From Pseudevernia furfuracea (Eukaryota; Ascomycota; Lecanoromycetes; Lecanorales; Parmeliaceae): a stretch of 64,000 nucleotides of DNA. Below, in pieces: positions 33,173 through 43,672 of the stretch. The DNA lies in the NCBI GenBank assembly GCA_022315425.1, contig JAIUPT010000038.1:2161501-2225500 (forward strand). Reading direction: 5' to 3'. Position numbers and translations under genes: made by a program. Position 1 is the first letter of the stretch. Every line of letters begins with the position of its first letter. The notes beneath the pieces were generated by a model. It worked only from the letters and a program-made list of their open reading frames with translations. It was not told the origin of the DNA and did not search any database.

Positions 33173-33894
33173 TCAACGCACGGCAATCGCGCAGATCGTC
33201 TCCATGTACGACGCAACCGCCAGCCCCGTCACCATCACCTCCTCCAAAAACGCATCACCGTCCCGCGCCCTCGCATCCATAATCTCAAGCCGACCCGCTT
33301 TCTTCGTGCTGATGTTGCCGAAATGGCAGCGGGCCACGACGAGCCCCTTGTCGTCCACACACTCCAGATCGATGCTCGCGGTCCGGCTCTTCCAGGTCAG
33401 GACCGCGCCGTGCAGGGCCGGCGAGGCGTACGCGTAGAGGCTCTTGAGGACCGGTGCGTGGTGAGTTTGATGGGGCGGTCGTGGACTAGGGCGTCGATGT
33501 GGGTGTGGAGGGTGTGGAAGGTGACGGTGGCGAGGGTTGTTTCGCTGGATGATGACGATGCTGCTGCTGATGCTGCTGCTGAGAAGGTCATTTGGGGTTT
33601 CGTGAGGCTCGTTTTGAGGTTGTAGAGCAGGGTGTGCTCATCCGTATCCAGGATGGCTAATCGAGAGGCCGTCCAGTTTCCATAATTGACGTGGAGCGTG
33701 CGGATCGGTGCTTGGGTGTGGTACGATTGAGGAGGGAAGTTTGGGAAACCTGGCGATTGGTGAAGGGGATGGGATGGAGAGTCGGAGTTCCGGGGCGGAA
33801 GATTCGTGGAGTACGGCGGTGGAGGGGACGAGATGATTGAGGGATCTTGGAGGGTGGAGTTGCTTGTCTTGTCGTTGGAAGACTTTCGATCCAT
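33173..33894 (-). pseudogene. LURP-one/tubby-C-terminal-like protein gene with an internal frameshift
   Basis: Two open frames on the minus strand form one protein if a single-base frame change is allowed between about 33451 and 33466. The first, from the ATG at 33894, has a Pro-rich N-terminus (SIISSPPPPYSTNLPP) and then strands such as RTLHVNYGNWTASRLAIL, EHTLLYNLKTSLTKPQMTF, LATVTFHTLHTHIDALVHDR. The second continues SLYAYASPALHGAVLTWKS, DDKGLVVARCHFGN and FLEEVMVTGLAVASY. This order is typical of fungal proteins with the LURP-one/tubby-like beta-barrel. No intron fits the junction. A trinucleotide tract encoding Ala/Ser (about 33555-33590) interrupts the domain. Either a recent pseudogene or a sequencing indel. 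Confidence 0.6.
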
Positions 33895-34795
33895 GGTATT
33901 TGTCACGGGGACTGTTGAATACAATCAGGGTGTGGTCTTATTCAAAGCTGCGGAGTTTGAATGTCCCATGTCAATGGAGCAGAAAGGCAGTATTTATGTT
34001 GATACTGTAGCACAGCCTGCCGAGCCTGATACGAGCAATTGGAATTTTACGTCTTTCGGGTTACAACTCTATACCACTCACCTTTCGAGAGCGGTAGTTG
34101 TTATACACTGCCTCACGATCCCACGGCAATAATGTCGAAAACACTAGCAAGGATCTCAAATTACCTAGAATTAGCGATGTTAACCGAGCGCTGCGTCGCA
34201 CCAAAACAGGCTAGCGCTTTTTTTGTTGGAAAACTATTTCTGACTATGAGAAAATAAGAAAGCACCGCAACACCATTATTGTACCAGCGCCATTATTATT
34301 AGGAATCGAACCTAATACGAGCTATATACCTCTGACCAGACTATGTGCAAGTGATAGGGCTGAGTAGGGCAATTCCAACATCTTTTCCATCAAAGCGCAC
34401 CAACTCTTTTCGGTCTTATACCGCGCTCCACGCAGCATTACACAATCAGCTCCTACCTTCTGTATGCAAGCGCCCGTTATTTGCGGTGGGCGCAGGTACC
34501 GGGAAGAGGGTGGTGCGTCCAATGCTTCGGTGTAAAGTAAGCTTCGGCTGAAAGCACCCGAAGGAATGTTGGTTGGTATGGAAAGTGTATATAAAGGGGA
34601 CCTTTGGCAGCGAGCGGTGCTTGCAATACATTCATATTCTGCCTTTGTTTAGTTCTTCGACACTTTTTCCCTTCAATAACTAGAGCGGATCTCACCTCCA
34701 TCATCTCTTTGGCGCTTTAGTGTTCTCACAACGTCCTCTGTATATTTATTATTTACGCACTATCCTGGCTCGCATTAGAGTTATTGACGAGCATC
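33895..34795. other. Intergenic stretch with a tRNA-like short repeat
   Basis: Apart from the repeat at about 34262-34350, nothing is recognised. The last 100 bp are probably the former promoter of the RTA1-like gene. Confidence 0.4.
34262..34350 (-). repeat. Short repeat with a tRNA-type B box (SINE-like fragment?)
   Basis: On the minus strand the Pol III B-box consensus GGTTCGATTCC sits in a perfect 7-bp stem (TTAGG/CCTAA plus flanks) like a tRNA T arm. It is followed by a segment GGCGCTGGTACAAT shared with the repeat at 40.6 kb. No complete tRNA cloverleaf can be drawn. tRNA-derived SINE or tRNA relic is an inference. Confidence 0.4.
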
Positions 34796-35876
34796 ATGGC
34801 GACATACAATCTCTACCCTTACGAACCTAGCCTCGCTCTCGCGATAGTGTTTGCTTTCTTCATCGGAATATCCCTACTCATACACATCTACCAAAACTTA
34901 TATGTCCATCCATGAGTGAAATTGCAAATCAGTCGATGCTAAGGTACTTTTTTCCCCCCATTCAAAGCCACTACAAGTTCTGGCAAATAAACTTCTTCCT
35001 CGTGTGGGGCGGTGCCGTCTTCATGGCGGGATGGATCCTGCGCGCTGTATCGTCCCAAGACCTGGAAAACGTTCCTACATTCATCGCCCAGACGGTGCTG
35101 ATCCTGGCTGGACCACCAATCTACGCTGCAGCCGAATACAACATCCTCGGCCGCCTGATGCACTATCTGCCCATGTACGCTCCGTTGAACCCGAGTCGAG
35201 TCGTTTACCTTTTCGTTTACATGGGTGCCGCCGTGGAAGGCCTGACGGCGGCGGGAGCATCACTGATGGCTTCGGTATCATAGGCAGTTCGAAGTATTTG
35301 ACTAGCGGCGTGCTGATCTCGGTCGCTCTCGTGCTTCAAGGGGTAGTCGAGTGCTTGTTCTTGAGCATGGTGGCAGTACTCCATCATCGGTGCGTGCGCG
35401 GACGCATGCTCGCGCCAAATGTCCGCCTACTTTTTATAATGCTCTACGGCACTCCGGGTCTGGTGCTGCTGCGATGCGTCTTTAGGGCCGTCCAGGCGTT
35501 CAGCATGTACACGGGCAGCTGTCGGCAGTACTATTGCGGTACGAGTATCAGGGACGAATGGTATCTGTACGCGTTCGAAGCTGCTCCTATGGTCCTGTAC
35601 ACCTACTGGCTTAATATCATCCATCCAGGCAGATACCTACCTATCGAGCACAAGCGTTATCTTGATCCTGATGGCAAGACAGAGCGCATGGGACCTGGCT
35701 GGATCGACGACCGCTCGAAGGCGTTGACTTTTATCGACCTTTTTGACGTGAAAAGTGCGTTCCGTGGTCGTTCGGAATCTACTAAATTTTGGCTACGACC
35801 GCAAGAATGGCCTGCTTGTCCAGATAGCCATGTCGGTCCATCGGCTAAGACTTGTGGCGAGGTGGAGATGTCTTAG
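34796..35876 (+). pseudogene. RTA1-like membrane protein gene, frame-broken
   Basis: RTA1-family homology is spread over three frames. 34796-34915 gives YEPSLALAIVFAFF. About 34968-35270 gives FWQINFFLVWGGAVFMAGWI, then IAQTVLILAGPPIYAAAEYN and ILGRLMHYLPMY. About 35255-35876 gives YLTSGVLISVALVLQG, then YWLNIIHPGRYLP and ERMGPGWIDDR. The family are seven-span membrane proteins linked to lipid translocation and stress resistance. An intron of normal length cannot join part 1 to part 2 in phase. The part 2/part 3 boundary would need an intron of about 20-31 nt, which is too short. Frameshifts, or sequencing indels near the T6C6 run at 34950, are the simplest explanation. Confidence 0.6.
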
Positions 35877-36565
35877 ATGGTGCGGCTGAAAGGATACTTT
35901 CGCGAAGCTATTTGGAGACAACACTGGGGAGAGAATGGAGGCGGTGGTGAAAGGGACTGCTATGCACACATTGACATTGCTTGCATTGAGCGACTTTCGA
36001 GCAGTCTGAACGCGGCTCAGATGTCGTGGCGAAAACCTTGAGTGGCATGTTATTGTGGTAAGGGTTGCTTGCCTGTTCGATAGACGAGTAAAGAGAAGCC
36101 ATCAGAGGAAATTTCGCTTGTGTGTTAAAACACTGCCCCATCTTTGCTGATATGGTTGATGAAGCTTTAATGTATTGTTTTCCGGCAATCCAACCGCTCA
36201 CTTGAAGGTCCAGAAGCACGTTTTTCAACAGATCAGCCAGTCCCAACCGGAAGCGGGGAGTGGTGGATTTGCGTTATTGACCGTCGGCGTCATTGTGCAC
36301 TACACCGTTGCAATACTCTTTGCTGCTAGGACTGCTTTTGCGGATCGAGGGTCATAGATTGGATCTTCGCATATTTTCAGCCGTCAATTGTAAATGGTAA
36401 CGTATGGGAAATTGAAACACGAACATGATCACGAAAGCTCTTCCAGCTAGGGGACTCGTGATCTTCACTGTGTCGTAGTACTTGCAACGTGGTCACGACA
36501 GACTTTCTCCCCACCTCCAGCAATTTTTTACGGCTGCTCTTGCACAGAGCCGGCTTGATGGAGGC
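35877..36565. other. Intergenic stretch
   Basis: A 112-codon minus frame (35908-36246) lacks domain-like composition. Nothing supported. Confidence 0.4.
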
Positions 36566-38068
36566 CTATTGCAAGGTGAATCGCTTCTTCAACCGTTCCA
36601 AGTCTGCAGTCAAGTCTGACTCTGTTGTACCGAACCAGCCTCCTCCGTAGTCAAAAAGCAAAGACTTCGCCCGCTCTTTGCTAGCTGGATCAGGAGCACC
36701 TAACCAAGCGACGCTGAGACAGATAATCATAGCAGCAGAGCCAAGGGGTTGGTATTTCACAGCAGATTCCGCCAATTGGATTATTTTGTTCGAGTGATGA
36801 GATAATTCCTTGCGAAGGCGAAGGCTGTCATCCTCGAGCATGCCGAGGATGCAGTTGAGGATGATACCGGTGGCAAGTCCCATGCCGTATATACATAAGT
36901 AATGGGCGTGTATGTGGGCATAGAGCGCGATGGGTGTCGAATTCATGTTGATGGTGCAAAGGCGATCGCAAAGCTCCACAATAACGGTTTCGCTGCGCTG
37001 GCACAGAGATAGAACCTCGCTTTTTAGTCGCGTGAAAGTAGACTCCGAAAAGTACGTGCGAGGCAAATACCTTGCAACGTTGCAATAAATTAGGAACACG
37101 AGCCAAGCATTGAATCATATTTCCATCGCCGTTCGCGCCTTCATATCCAGGCATTACGAGTTCATTCCACTGTTGCTGTGTTAGTACAGTTTCGTCTTTC
37201 ATCAGAGCTTCAACAATCTGGAGAAGTTAGCTATCGTCCAGTATGGGGATTTGAAAGATGTTTACCACTGGACCTCGCAAAGCAGATAGTAATTTGCTCT
37301 CAAAATTATCGCGCGGACCAGAATGTCCCCGACTTTTCATAACAAGAGCTGCGCCCTTAGGATGGCTGGTCAAAGACGTCTGGGCCGATTTTGTTAGGGT
37401 CTGGAAACAGGTGAGAGTAAATTCTCGGGGCGCGCTGGCATGTTCAAACCTGATATATCATGAGGAGCATGATGGAGCACAAGGTCTCCGAAGAATGAGC
37501 TTTGACAGGGTCACTCAGATCCTGTCTCAATATACTGAGAGCACGAGAATGTTTGGCAAGAAGAGTGGTGTTAGGATCGAGGTGACCCACGCAGAAGCGT
37601 GTGTGAGCCAGATCCGCGGCAGCATCAAGAGCTCCACTGATGCCCAAACGACATGGAATCTCTGCGAGATAGTCTCCAAAGTTCCATAAGAGCTGGAATC
37701 TGATGTCTACGAACGGGTCAATCCTCGCAATGAAAGCACCGGTCAGCCTGATAATCGGGTTGCTCAAGCTGCGGGGTGGTTGCGTGAAGACCGGTGCTTT
37801 GTCTGCGCGTGAGAATACAACGTCATTCACCGCGATGAGCTTCTCGTTTTCATCTATGAACTTGTATCGTTGCTTTCCACCGCCTGTGCATGGAATGTCA
37901 AGTCGTTTGCACCGAGGGCAGGGAGACTTTGTGATGTCGCACTAGGCACATAGGCTGGTCAAATGGGATCTTTTCAATAGCCCGTGAAAGCGCAGCAAGA
38001 GTAGATTTCACCTTCTTCTTCTGTCTGCGGCATGCGTCGCAGCCCCGGCCTGAGGGTACACCGGGCAT
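36566..38068 (-). CDS. Zn(II)2Cys6 transcription factor, five exons
   Basis: Exons 38068-38012, 37941-37450, 37400-37266, 37217-37071 and 36997-36566 keep phase and give 420 residues. The first intron splits the zinc cluster; joining it gives exact spacing CX2CX6CX6CX2CX6C (CDACRRQKKK | CDITKSPCPRCKRLDIPC). A basic linker (GGGKQRYKFIDENEK) is followed by a helical region typical of fungal factors (PRSLSNPIIRLTGAF, GISGALDAAADLA, SSETLCSIMLLMIYQ) and a C-terminal half with LCIYGMGLATGIILNCILG. Such factors bind CGG-type sites and often control neighbouring metabolic genes. No intact target set is evident here. The fourth intron (72 nt) is the least certain junction. Confidence 0.88.
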
Positions 38069-38396
38069 CAGTTGAGATGATGCCCCGTTCTGTCAGGGCG
38101 GCGCCTTTACGAGTGCACATCACAGCTTCCTTCCATTTCAATCGAGGCGACCGGTTCCAGATTCTTTTAAGACCAATTTACTCTGCTGAGGGAATGAATA
38201 GGTAGCCTCAGTAATGGAGACTCCAAAGGATGGTGGTGGGTGGGAAACCCCTTTTTTCCGGGCCGAAATGTCGCGCGAGTGTTGCCGCTTTAGCTCCAAG
38301 TATAAGGTAGGTATTGAATTAGCGCTTTAGTTGAGCTGTCTATTCTACAGCCCATAATAGCAAAGCAAAGTGATTTCTACATTATCATCTACAGCC
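38069..38396. other. Intergenic stretch
   Basis: Lies between the divergent zinc-cluster gene and the HET relic. No feature recognised. Confidence 0.45.
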
Positions 38397-40145
38397 ATGT
38401 CGCAGCGTAAAAGGTTAGTATACAAAGACTTGCCACCTCACCAACCTGATCACACGCGGCTAGAGTACTCAAGATCAGCGGTTCACACCCTTCGCTGCGA
38501 TGCGAGTTGAAAGAGCAGTTGCCAATATCCCGGAATACATGGCCCTAGCATACACATGGGGAAGCGAGGGCCCTGCAGAACAGATACCCTGCGGCGACTA
38601 GACGATGAAAGTCACGCCAAGCTGTACGCTGCGTTGTGCGAAATCAGCCTGAAAGCCGAGGTTGCTGATAGATGGCTCTGGGTCGATGCTGTATGGATGA
38701 ACCAAAACAATAATGGGGAGAAAGCTGTGGAAGTCAAGCGTATGTATGAGATATATATAGCCGCCTGGAGGGTCTTGGTATGGCTCGGACCTGCTGCAGA
38801 CGACGGTGACCTTGCCATGGATAACCTTAGTGATCTTACTGAGATAATGACTCCAGTACCCACGAACGAGGGAATGAGACAGGCCATCGAAGCCAGAATC
38901 GCTCCCAAAGATCATCCCGTGTGGACTGCGATTGTCAAACTGTACAATCGCTCCTGGTTCCGTCGGTTGTGAATCATGCAGGAAGTTATCCTTGCGAAGG
39001 GGATCTTCGTTCTTTGCGGTAAGAGAGTCTTGTCCTGGGCCGTGATCGTAGATTTTGCCAATGCGATCAATGTAACTTATCCAGCAGTATTGTTACAGCA
39101 TGGAGAGAGGACTGACGGCACCATCGAGGGATTCGTAAGCTGTTAATTAGATAGATATTTTGAGAAAGAAGGTACCGAACGACAACCTCATGTTCTTTGC
39201 TAGCCTTCTCGAGAAAATAATGGACAGGGAGGTTACAAATCAGCTTGATCGCATTTATGGTCTCTTGGCTATAGTAGCAGATGATCTCCGTAATCTCATT
39301 ACCGTCGACTACACATGGAGAGCGACTGAGTGCTACATGCAATTCTGTAAAGTCTTCATTCAACGAGAACCCACACTCTCTTTACTATGCATGGCACCTT
39401 CAAAGCACAAGTGGAGCTACCATCCTGGTGCCCTGATCTCAGCTCTTTGAGAGCGGAAACCACTCTTTATGCACTGAACGCAGGCTTCAAGGCAGGATAT
39501 AGCGACTGGCCTAGCAGACGCAGAATCGAAGTTTCTGATAACGGCAAAGCCATTAAAATTCCTGGCTTCCGAGTTGATGTAGTTGTACAAGGGCACAACG
39601 ATATGTCAGAGAACAAAGCAGACTTCAGCGTTGTAGCAACCAAGGATGTCGCGTGGGAAGCAGAGTGCATGCAAATCTTCCGAGAAGCATGCTCAAATGA
39701 CGAGAATGGCTTGGAAGCAAAATACCGTACCCCCATTATCGACCACTTCGATCCCGTATCCCCGGTGCCATCGACTCGAAGTCTGCGAGAGGACTATCTC
39801 AATCTGAAGCAATCCTGGTTTGAATTGTCGCAATCGCTGCCCTCGAAATTACCAACGTTTGCTGCCAAACAGTCCGAGATGCGGTACCAAAAGGCGATCG
39901 ATCTCCAGAATTCGCGCACACTCTTCAACACTAACGGAGGCTGGGTTGGTCTTGGTCCAGATGCATTTCGCCTGGGACATGTGATCCCCGTATTCTACTC
40001 GACAGCACTGACGTTAGCTCTTAGGTTCGACCAGACTAGCGAGAAAGCTAGCTTGATTGGAGATGCGTTTGTGAATGGTCTCATGGATTTGAACACTCTC
40101 CCTGTTGGGACCCGAGGGACTGATGATTGGTTTTGCCTAGTATGA
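38397..40145 (+). pseudogene. HET-domain (heterokaryon incompatibility) pseudogene
   Basis: HET-domain motifs are clear but scattered over frames. MSQRKRLVYKDLPPHQPDH starts frame A. EYMALAYTWGSEGPAE is in a second frame and ends in a TAG. DRWLWVDAVWMNQNN, then YIAAWRVLVWLGP and YNRSWFRRL follow in frame A. There a TGA (38970-38972) replaces the Trp of the usual WFRRxWIMQE motif, and IMQEVILAKG continues in the same frame. LDRIYGLLAIVADDLRN lies in another frame and PSWCPDLSS in yet another. The C-terminal block has NGGWVGLGPDAFRLG and DAFVNGLMDL. At least one nonsense change and three frame changes make it non-functional as written. HET proteins control vegetative incompatibility; this copy is a relic. 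Confidence 0.85.
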
Positions 40146-41699
40146 AAAGCTTTTCTATATCTGGCGGGATTTTTAACTTCTACATTTGTTAACCCCATTT
40201 CACTGTAGGAGCTGAGCTTCGAATGACTCACGCGTTTACACCCAACAGGTATTGTCAAGAAGTCCTCGAGACGTGAAAGTATTGATTGCCTACAATTCTC
40301 AAGAGAAACTGTAAGGATCATGAAGAGCGATACGAGATACTTGGCTTGGAAAGATGCTGATTCGAAACTGTGAGACTACATCGGTAAACACACTATGCTG
40401 CTTCTTCATGCTTCTTCAGATACCGAAAGTCATGTTAACACAAACTGCTCAGAGCGTGCATGTCGTCGAACGTTTCGAAAAACATCTCTCTGCAAGCGCG
40501 AAGAGAAACTAATAATTCGGCACTGCCAATTTTCCCCTATGTTCTTCTTCATCACATTTCGTCGTACTAAAGGCAGAGTATATGTTCGCTGGTGGTATCT
40601 GATAGTATGAAGGTTCGACTCCTAATGGCGCTGGTACAATGGTGTAGCTGAATTTGTAGCTGAATTAAAACGCATCAAGACGCGTGCTTGATCTGAAGGG
40701 GCTTTGACAAGAGTCGTGGAGCGCCTTAAGGCAAGTCGTCCGAGGCTACAGTATTAGAAGAACTGAGAAAGTGCAGTAGAGATTGCAGTGTCTAGGAAAA
40801 CTTGATTGTCAATCTACAGCTAGTTGGTCGGCCTTCTGCTGGTTTGACGCGGCACCAGCGGGATTGTGATTTCTCAAGCCAAGGAGCTTTGCTTGCTGTC
40901 AAAACACTACGGCTCTGTGGCCTTGGCGGAAAACACCTCTTAGGTTTCAGGCTCAGAAGACCTGTACGACACACGATTGTGGTCTTGTGTATCACGTTGA
41001 CCGTTCTCCCGTTAGCTGACCCTTGAGATCCGGTCTGCTTTCTGGTCTTTCTGAGCTTTCTGAGCGTCTTCGTGAGCTGAAACAGAGGGAAGAATGGACG
41101 GCGTACTGACTCCATGTCACTAGAAAACTGCCGATTGAATATTCTTGCAGCTGAGCATCTAGGATCTAAGCAGCAGCCGCACTCGCTAGAGTCAGATGAA
41201 ACTTATCCACGAATGCCGAGATCTAGAACGTAACCTCGCTTCTTGTTTTTTAGTGCTTTACGCAGTCTAGACATTGTCAAGACTTGAGTTGGCCGACCCA
41301 AAACCAGCTTGGTCGTCATGAGATACGCGTGTCTTTCTCATGAACTCGGTTGAGTTGTAGTTTGCTCCCATCCGCGCGGGTTTGCTTAGCGGAACTCAGT
41401 AAACAACGTCGACTACTAAACAGTCTGATGACTGTCCTGCTTGTCGTGAACAAACCTATGTTGCCCGAACTTAAGTGTATAAGTCTACTTTTATTGAATG
41501 ACGGAAGGTATTGCTCTTCATACTTTCTTCCCGGAGTCATCAACCAGAAGCAGTGGAAGTCTCAAAAGTCATATTGCGTGGGTTCCCGACAGAATTTCTT
41601 CCTTCGATACGGGGAGCTGCGTCAACGACACAGGTTGGATAAGAGACCGTAAGGCTCTCTCTATCTGGCTGAAAACTCATCTGACTGCACAGTAGAAAA
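40146..41699. other. Intergenic stretch with a tRNA-like short repeat
   Basis: Contains the B-box repeat near 40.6 kb and overlapping short frames on both strands at 40.8-41.1 and 41.3-41.65 kb without recognisable domains. Confidence 0.4.
40598..40652 (+). repeat. Short repeat with a tRNA-type B box (second copy)
   Basis: Contains AAGGTTCGACTCCTAATGGC followed by GCTGGTACAATGGTGTAGC. It shares about 35 of 45 bases with the minus-strand copy near 34.3 kb, after small indels. Upstream flanks of the two copies are not similar. tRNA-derived SINE remnant is inferred from the B-box match only. Confidence 0.4.
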
Positions 41700-41936
41700 A
41701 TGGCTCCTTGTCGTCATTGCAACACGACCGGCACAGTAAAAGTGCCGTGCAGTGTCTGTGATAGTATAGGTAGTTGGGATGACAGGGAAAATTGTGATAC
41801 CTGTAATGGAGCTGGCTATGAAATGAACGATGTTCCATGCCATATCTGCGGCGGCGTCGGTTCAATTCCAATAACGGTTATTTGTCCGCATTGCGTCGAT
41901 GGGTGGACTTATGAGCGTTGCCTGTACTGCGGGTGA
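41700..41936 (+). CDS. Tiny stand-alone CxxC zinc-binding protein (DnaJ zinc-finger-like)
   Basis: A 78-residue open frame from an ATG. It contains six CxxC pairs: CRHC, CSVC, CDTC, CHIC, CPHC and CLYC, several followed by NTTG, NGAG or GGVG, the CxxCxGxG pattern of the DnaJ/Hsp40 cysteine-rich region. It has no J domain, no signal peptide and no membrane span. With twelve ordered cysteines it is unlikely to arise by chance, and it probably binds two or more zinc ions. Candidate roles are a chaperone-type thiol/zinc module or a small regulator. Neighbours are relics, so context does not help. An intron before or after it, attaching further domains, cannot be excluded. Confidence 0.6.
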   Translation: MAPCRHCNTTGTVKVPCSVCDSIGSWDDRENCDTCNGAGYEMNDVPCHICGGVGSIPITVICPHCVDGWTYERCLYCG

Positions 41937-43019
41937 CTCGACTGGAACACGAGGTCCGCCTACTCAGCTCTTTGGAGGGTATCTCGCCCTCATGAATAGG
42001 CGCGGAGGCTCGTGGATAGAAAAGCGAGGGTTCTTTCATTGTGCTGCAAGGGTAATCGTTGCGAGTCCTGGGCCCACAGAATGATAACGTAGCTGAAGAA
42101 ATATCATTAGCCGTTTATCTGACATGAGGAAAGTTAAGGGTTCTTCCTTGTGCTCTGTCTTAGGTAGAACTGTAATGTTGTCAACGAGGTTATCATGGTG
42201 CCTTCAGGCCAGAGCACCACACCAAGCTATCCCACAGCTACGCTGATCGCATGAGCAACAGCAAAGACGAAGTTCACAAAGGCATTTGTCTCAAGTATTT
42301 TCTCCGCCGCTTCAAAGTCCACTTTTCGTTCAGGCATGTGTTAACTGCTGTAAGATTGGGCAACAGAGGCATACGGGGGGCGTGAGTACGAGAAGCGAAT
42401 CCAGCCGTGTATAAAAAGAGTTCGTTCTCGACCTAGCCACAGTCGCGTCGTACGTATATTGAGTGGAAAGGCGTCAGAGACTTTACAGAGTGCGTTACAT
42501 ACAATTGGTTCGCGATGATTAGTGTTGTGGAACTTCAACAATATTTGACAAAGATGAAGCTATACAAAACACGTAGTTGATTACCTTAGCGACCCTGACG
42601 AGAATCCTTGTACCGTAGTGATATTTTCCAGCTACCATTACACAATTTAAAGCTTTCTTCTAAAACAGCTGCCTGTAAGAAAAAACAGTCGCTACTATTT
42701 GTATTCGTTCATTGGATAATACGGAAGCATAATTACTAAGCTGTATTTTTCTTATTAGTTGATGTTTCTCGACGTGTAGAATTTCCGAGCACTTGGCTTA
42801 ACAAGCTTGATAAGCTTCATAGTAAAGAAATATATACGTTCTCTTTATGGATACGTATAAACATGAAATTATCAAACCACGTTAGACAATATTAACAAAG
42901 TTGGGTCGAAGCAGGTACTACACACTGACGTCTCAAACCTAAACCATTTACACTCCTTGACACATTGTGCCTTCCATTCTATCATCATACCCCGACCGAA
43001 AACAATTGATTGCTTACAG
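41937..43019. other. AT-rich intergenic stretch
   Basis: Strongly AT-rich from about 42550. No gene recognised before the NTF2-like relic. Confidence 0.45.
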
Positions 43020-43470
43020 TAGTAGACTTTCGTTGGCGTTTGATGTGGATATCGATTAATTGCCGATGTATAGACCCATATAAACCAGCGGGCGAGCCTT
43101 GATCCTTCAATTTTGATGGCAGCAAGACTTGATCTAGCCATACTGATATTGACCATAGGCGTAGAAGACCTGACCCTAGTAATCTCCCTGCCCGAAATGC
43201 GACGCAGTGTAATACGTCAAACTTCTAGTCTTGGACTTGCCTTTCAGAATCTCGATTATCGTGTACTAAATGCATGCTGCGTTCTGACAGACGACAAGCT
43301 CGTTTCTAGCGTTGACATGACCAATGACAAGCCCGTCAGGACGACCAAAGGCTCGGGGTAAATGGCGACGACATCTTGGGTGAAGACAAGGTTTAGAGCG
43401 GCGAAGTTCTTGCCATTAATCGCGAGAGGGTAGTGAGCGAGCGTATCACGGATTTGGTTCTCGATGGAAA
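43020..43470 (-). pseudogene. NTF2/SnoaL-like fold relic with multiple stops
   Basis: The minus strand reads LSIENQIRDTLAHYPLAING, then KNFAALNLVFTQDVVAIYPE, PLVVLTGLSLVMS and LETSLSSVRTQHAF, then a TAA at 43258-43256. A second segment in a different frame continues the same fold: YYTASHFGQGDY, stop, GQVFYAYGQYQYG, stop, IKS, then N, stop, RIKARPLVYMGL. Fungal NTF2/SnoaL-like proteins of this type expect Trp or Glu at those stops, so TAG and TGA likely replace sense codons. At least three stops and one frame change mark it as a pseudogene. Intact members are cyclase- or dehydratase-like or of unknown activity. Confidence 0.65.
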
Positions 43471-43672
43471 GATTTTGCGATGTCAGAGAGTAAGGGTATG
43501 TTGTTGGTAGAGAGTAGAAGAAGGCTGGTTTTGGTTACATATGATTTGCCGTAGTCGAAGGGGGGTTCATGAATGACGCTAAGATAAGATAAGGTCGCGT
43601 ATTCCAGGCGCGTCGACTTCAAATTGCACTGTGAGGGCTGCGTCACCCCCGACGACATGCTCGAGGTTCCGC

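Noticed and set aside
40792..41115. 107-codon Arg/Lys-rich minus-strand frame
   Set aside because: No motif recognised and an overlapping plus-strand frame of similar quality; not enough to call a gene.
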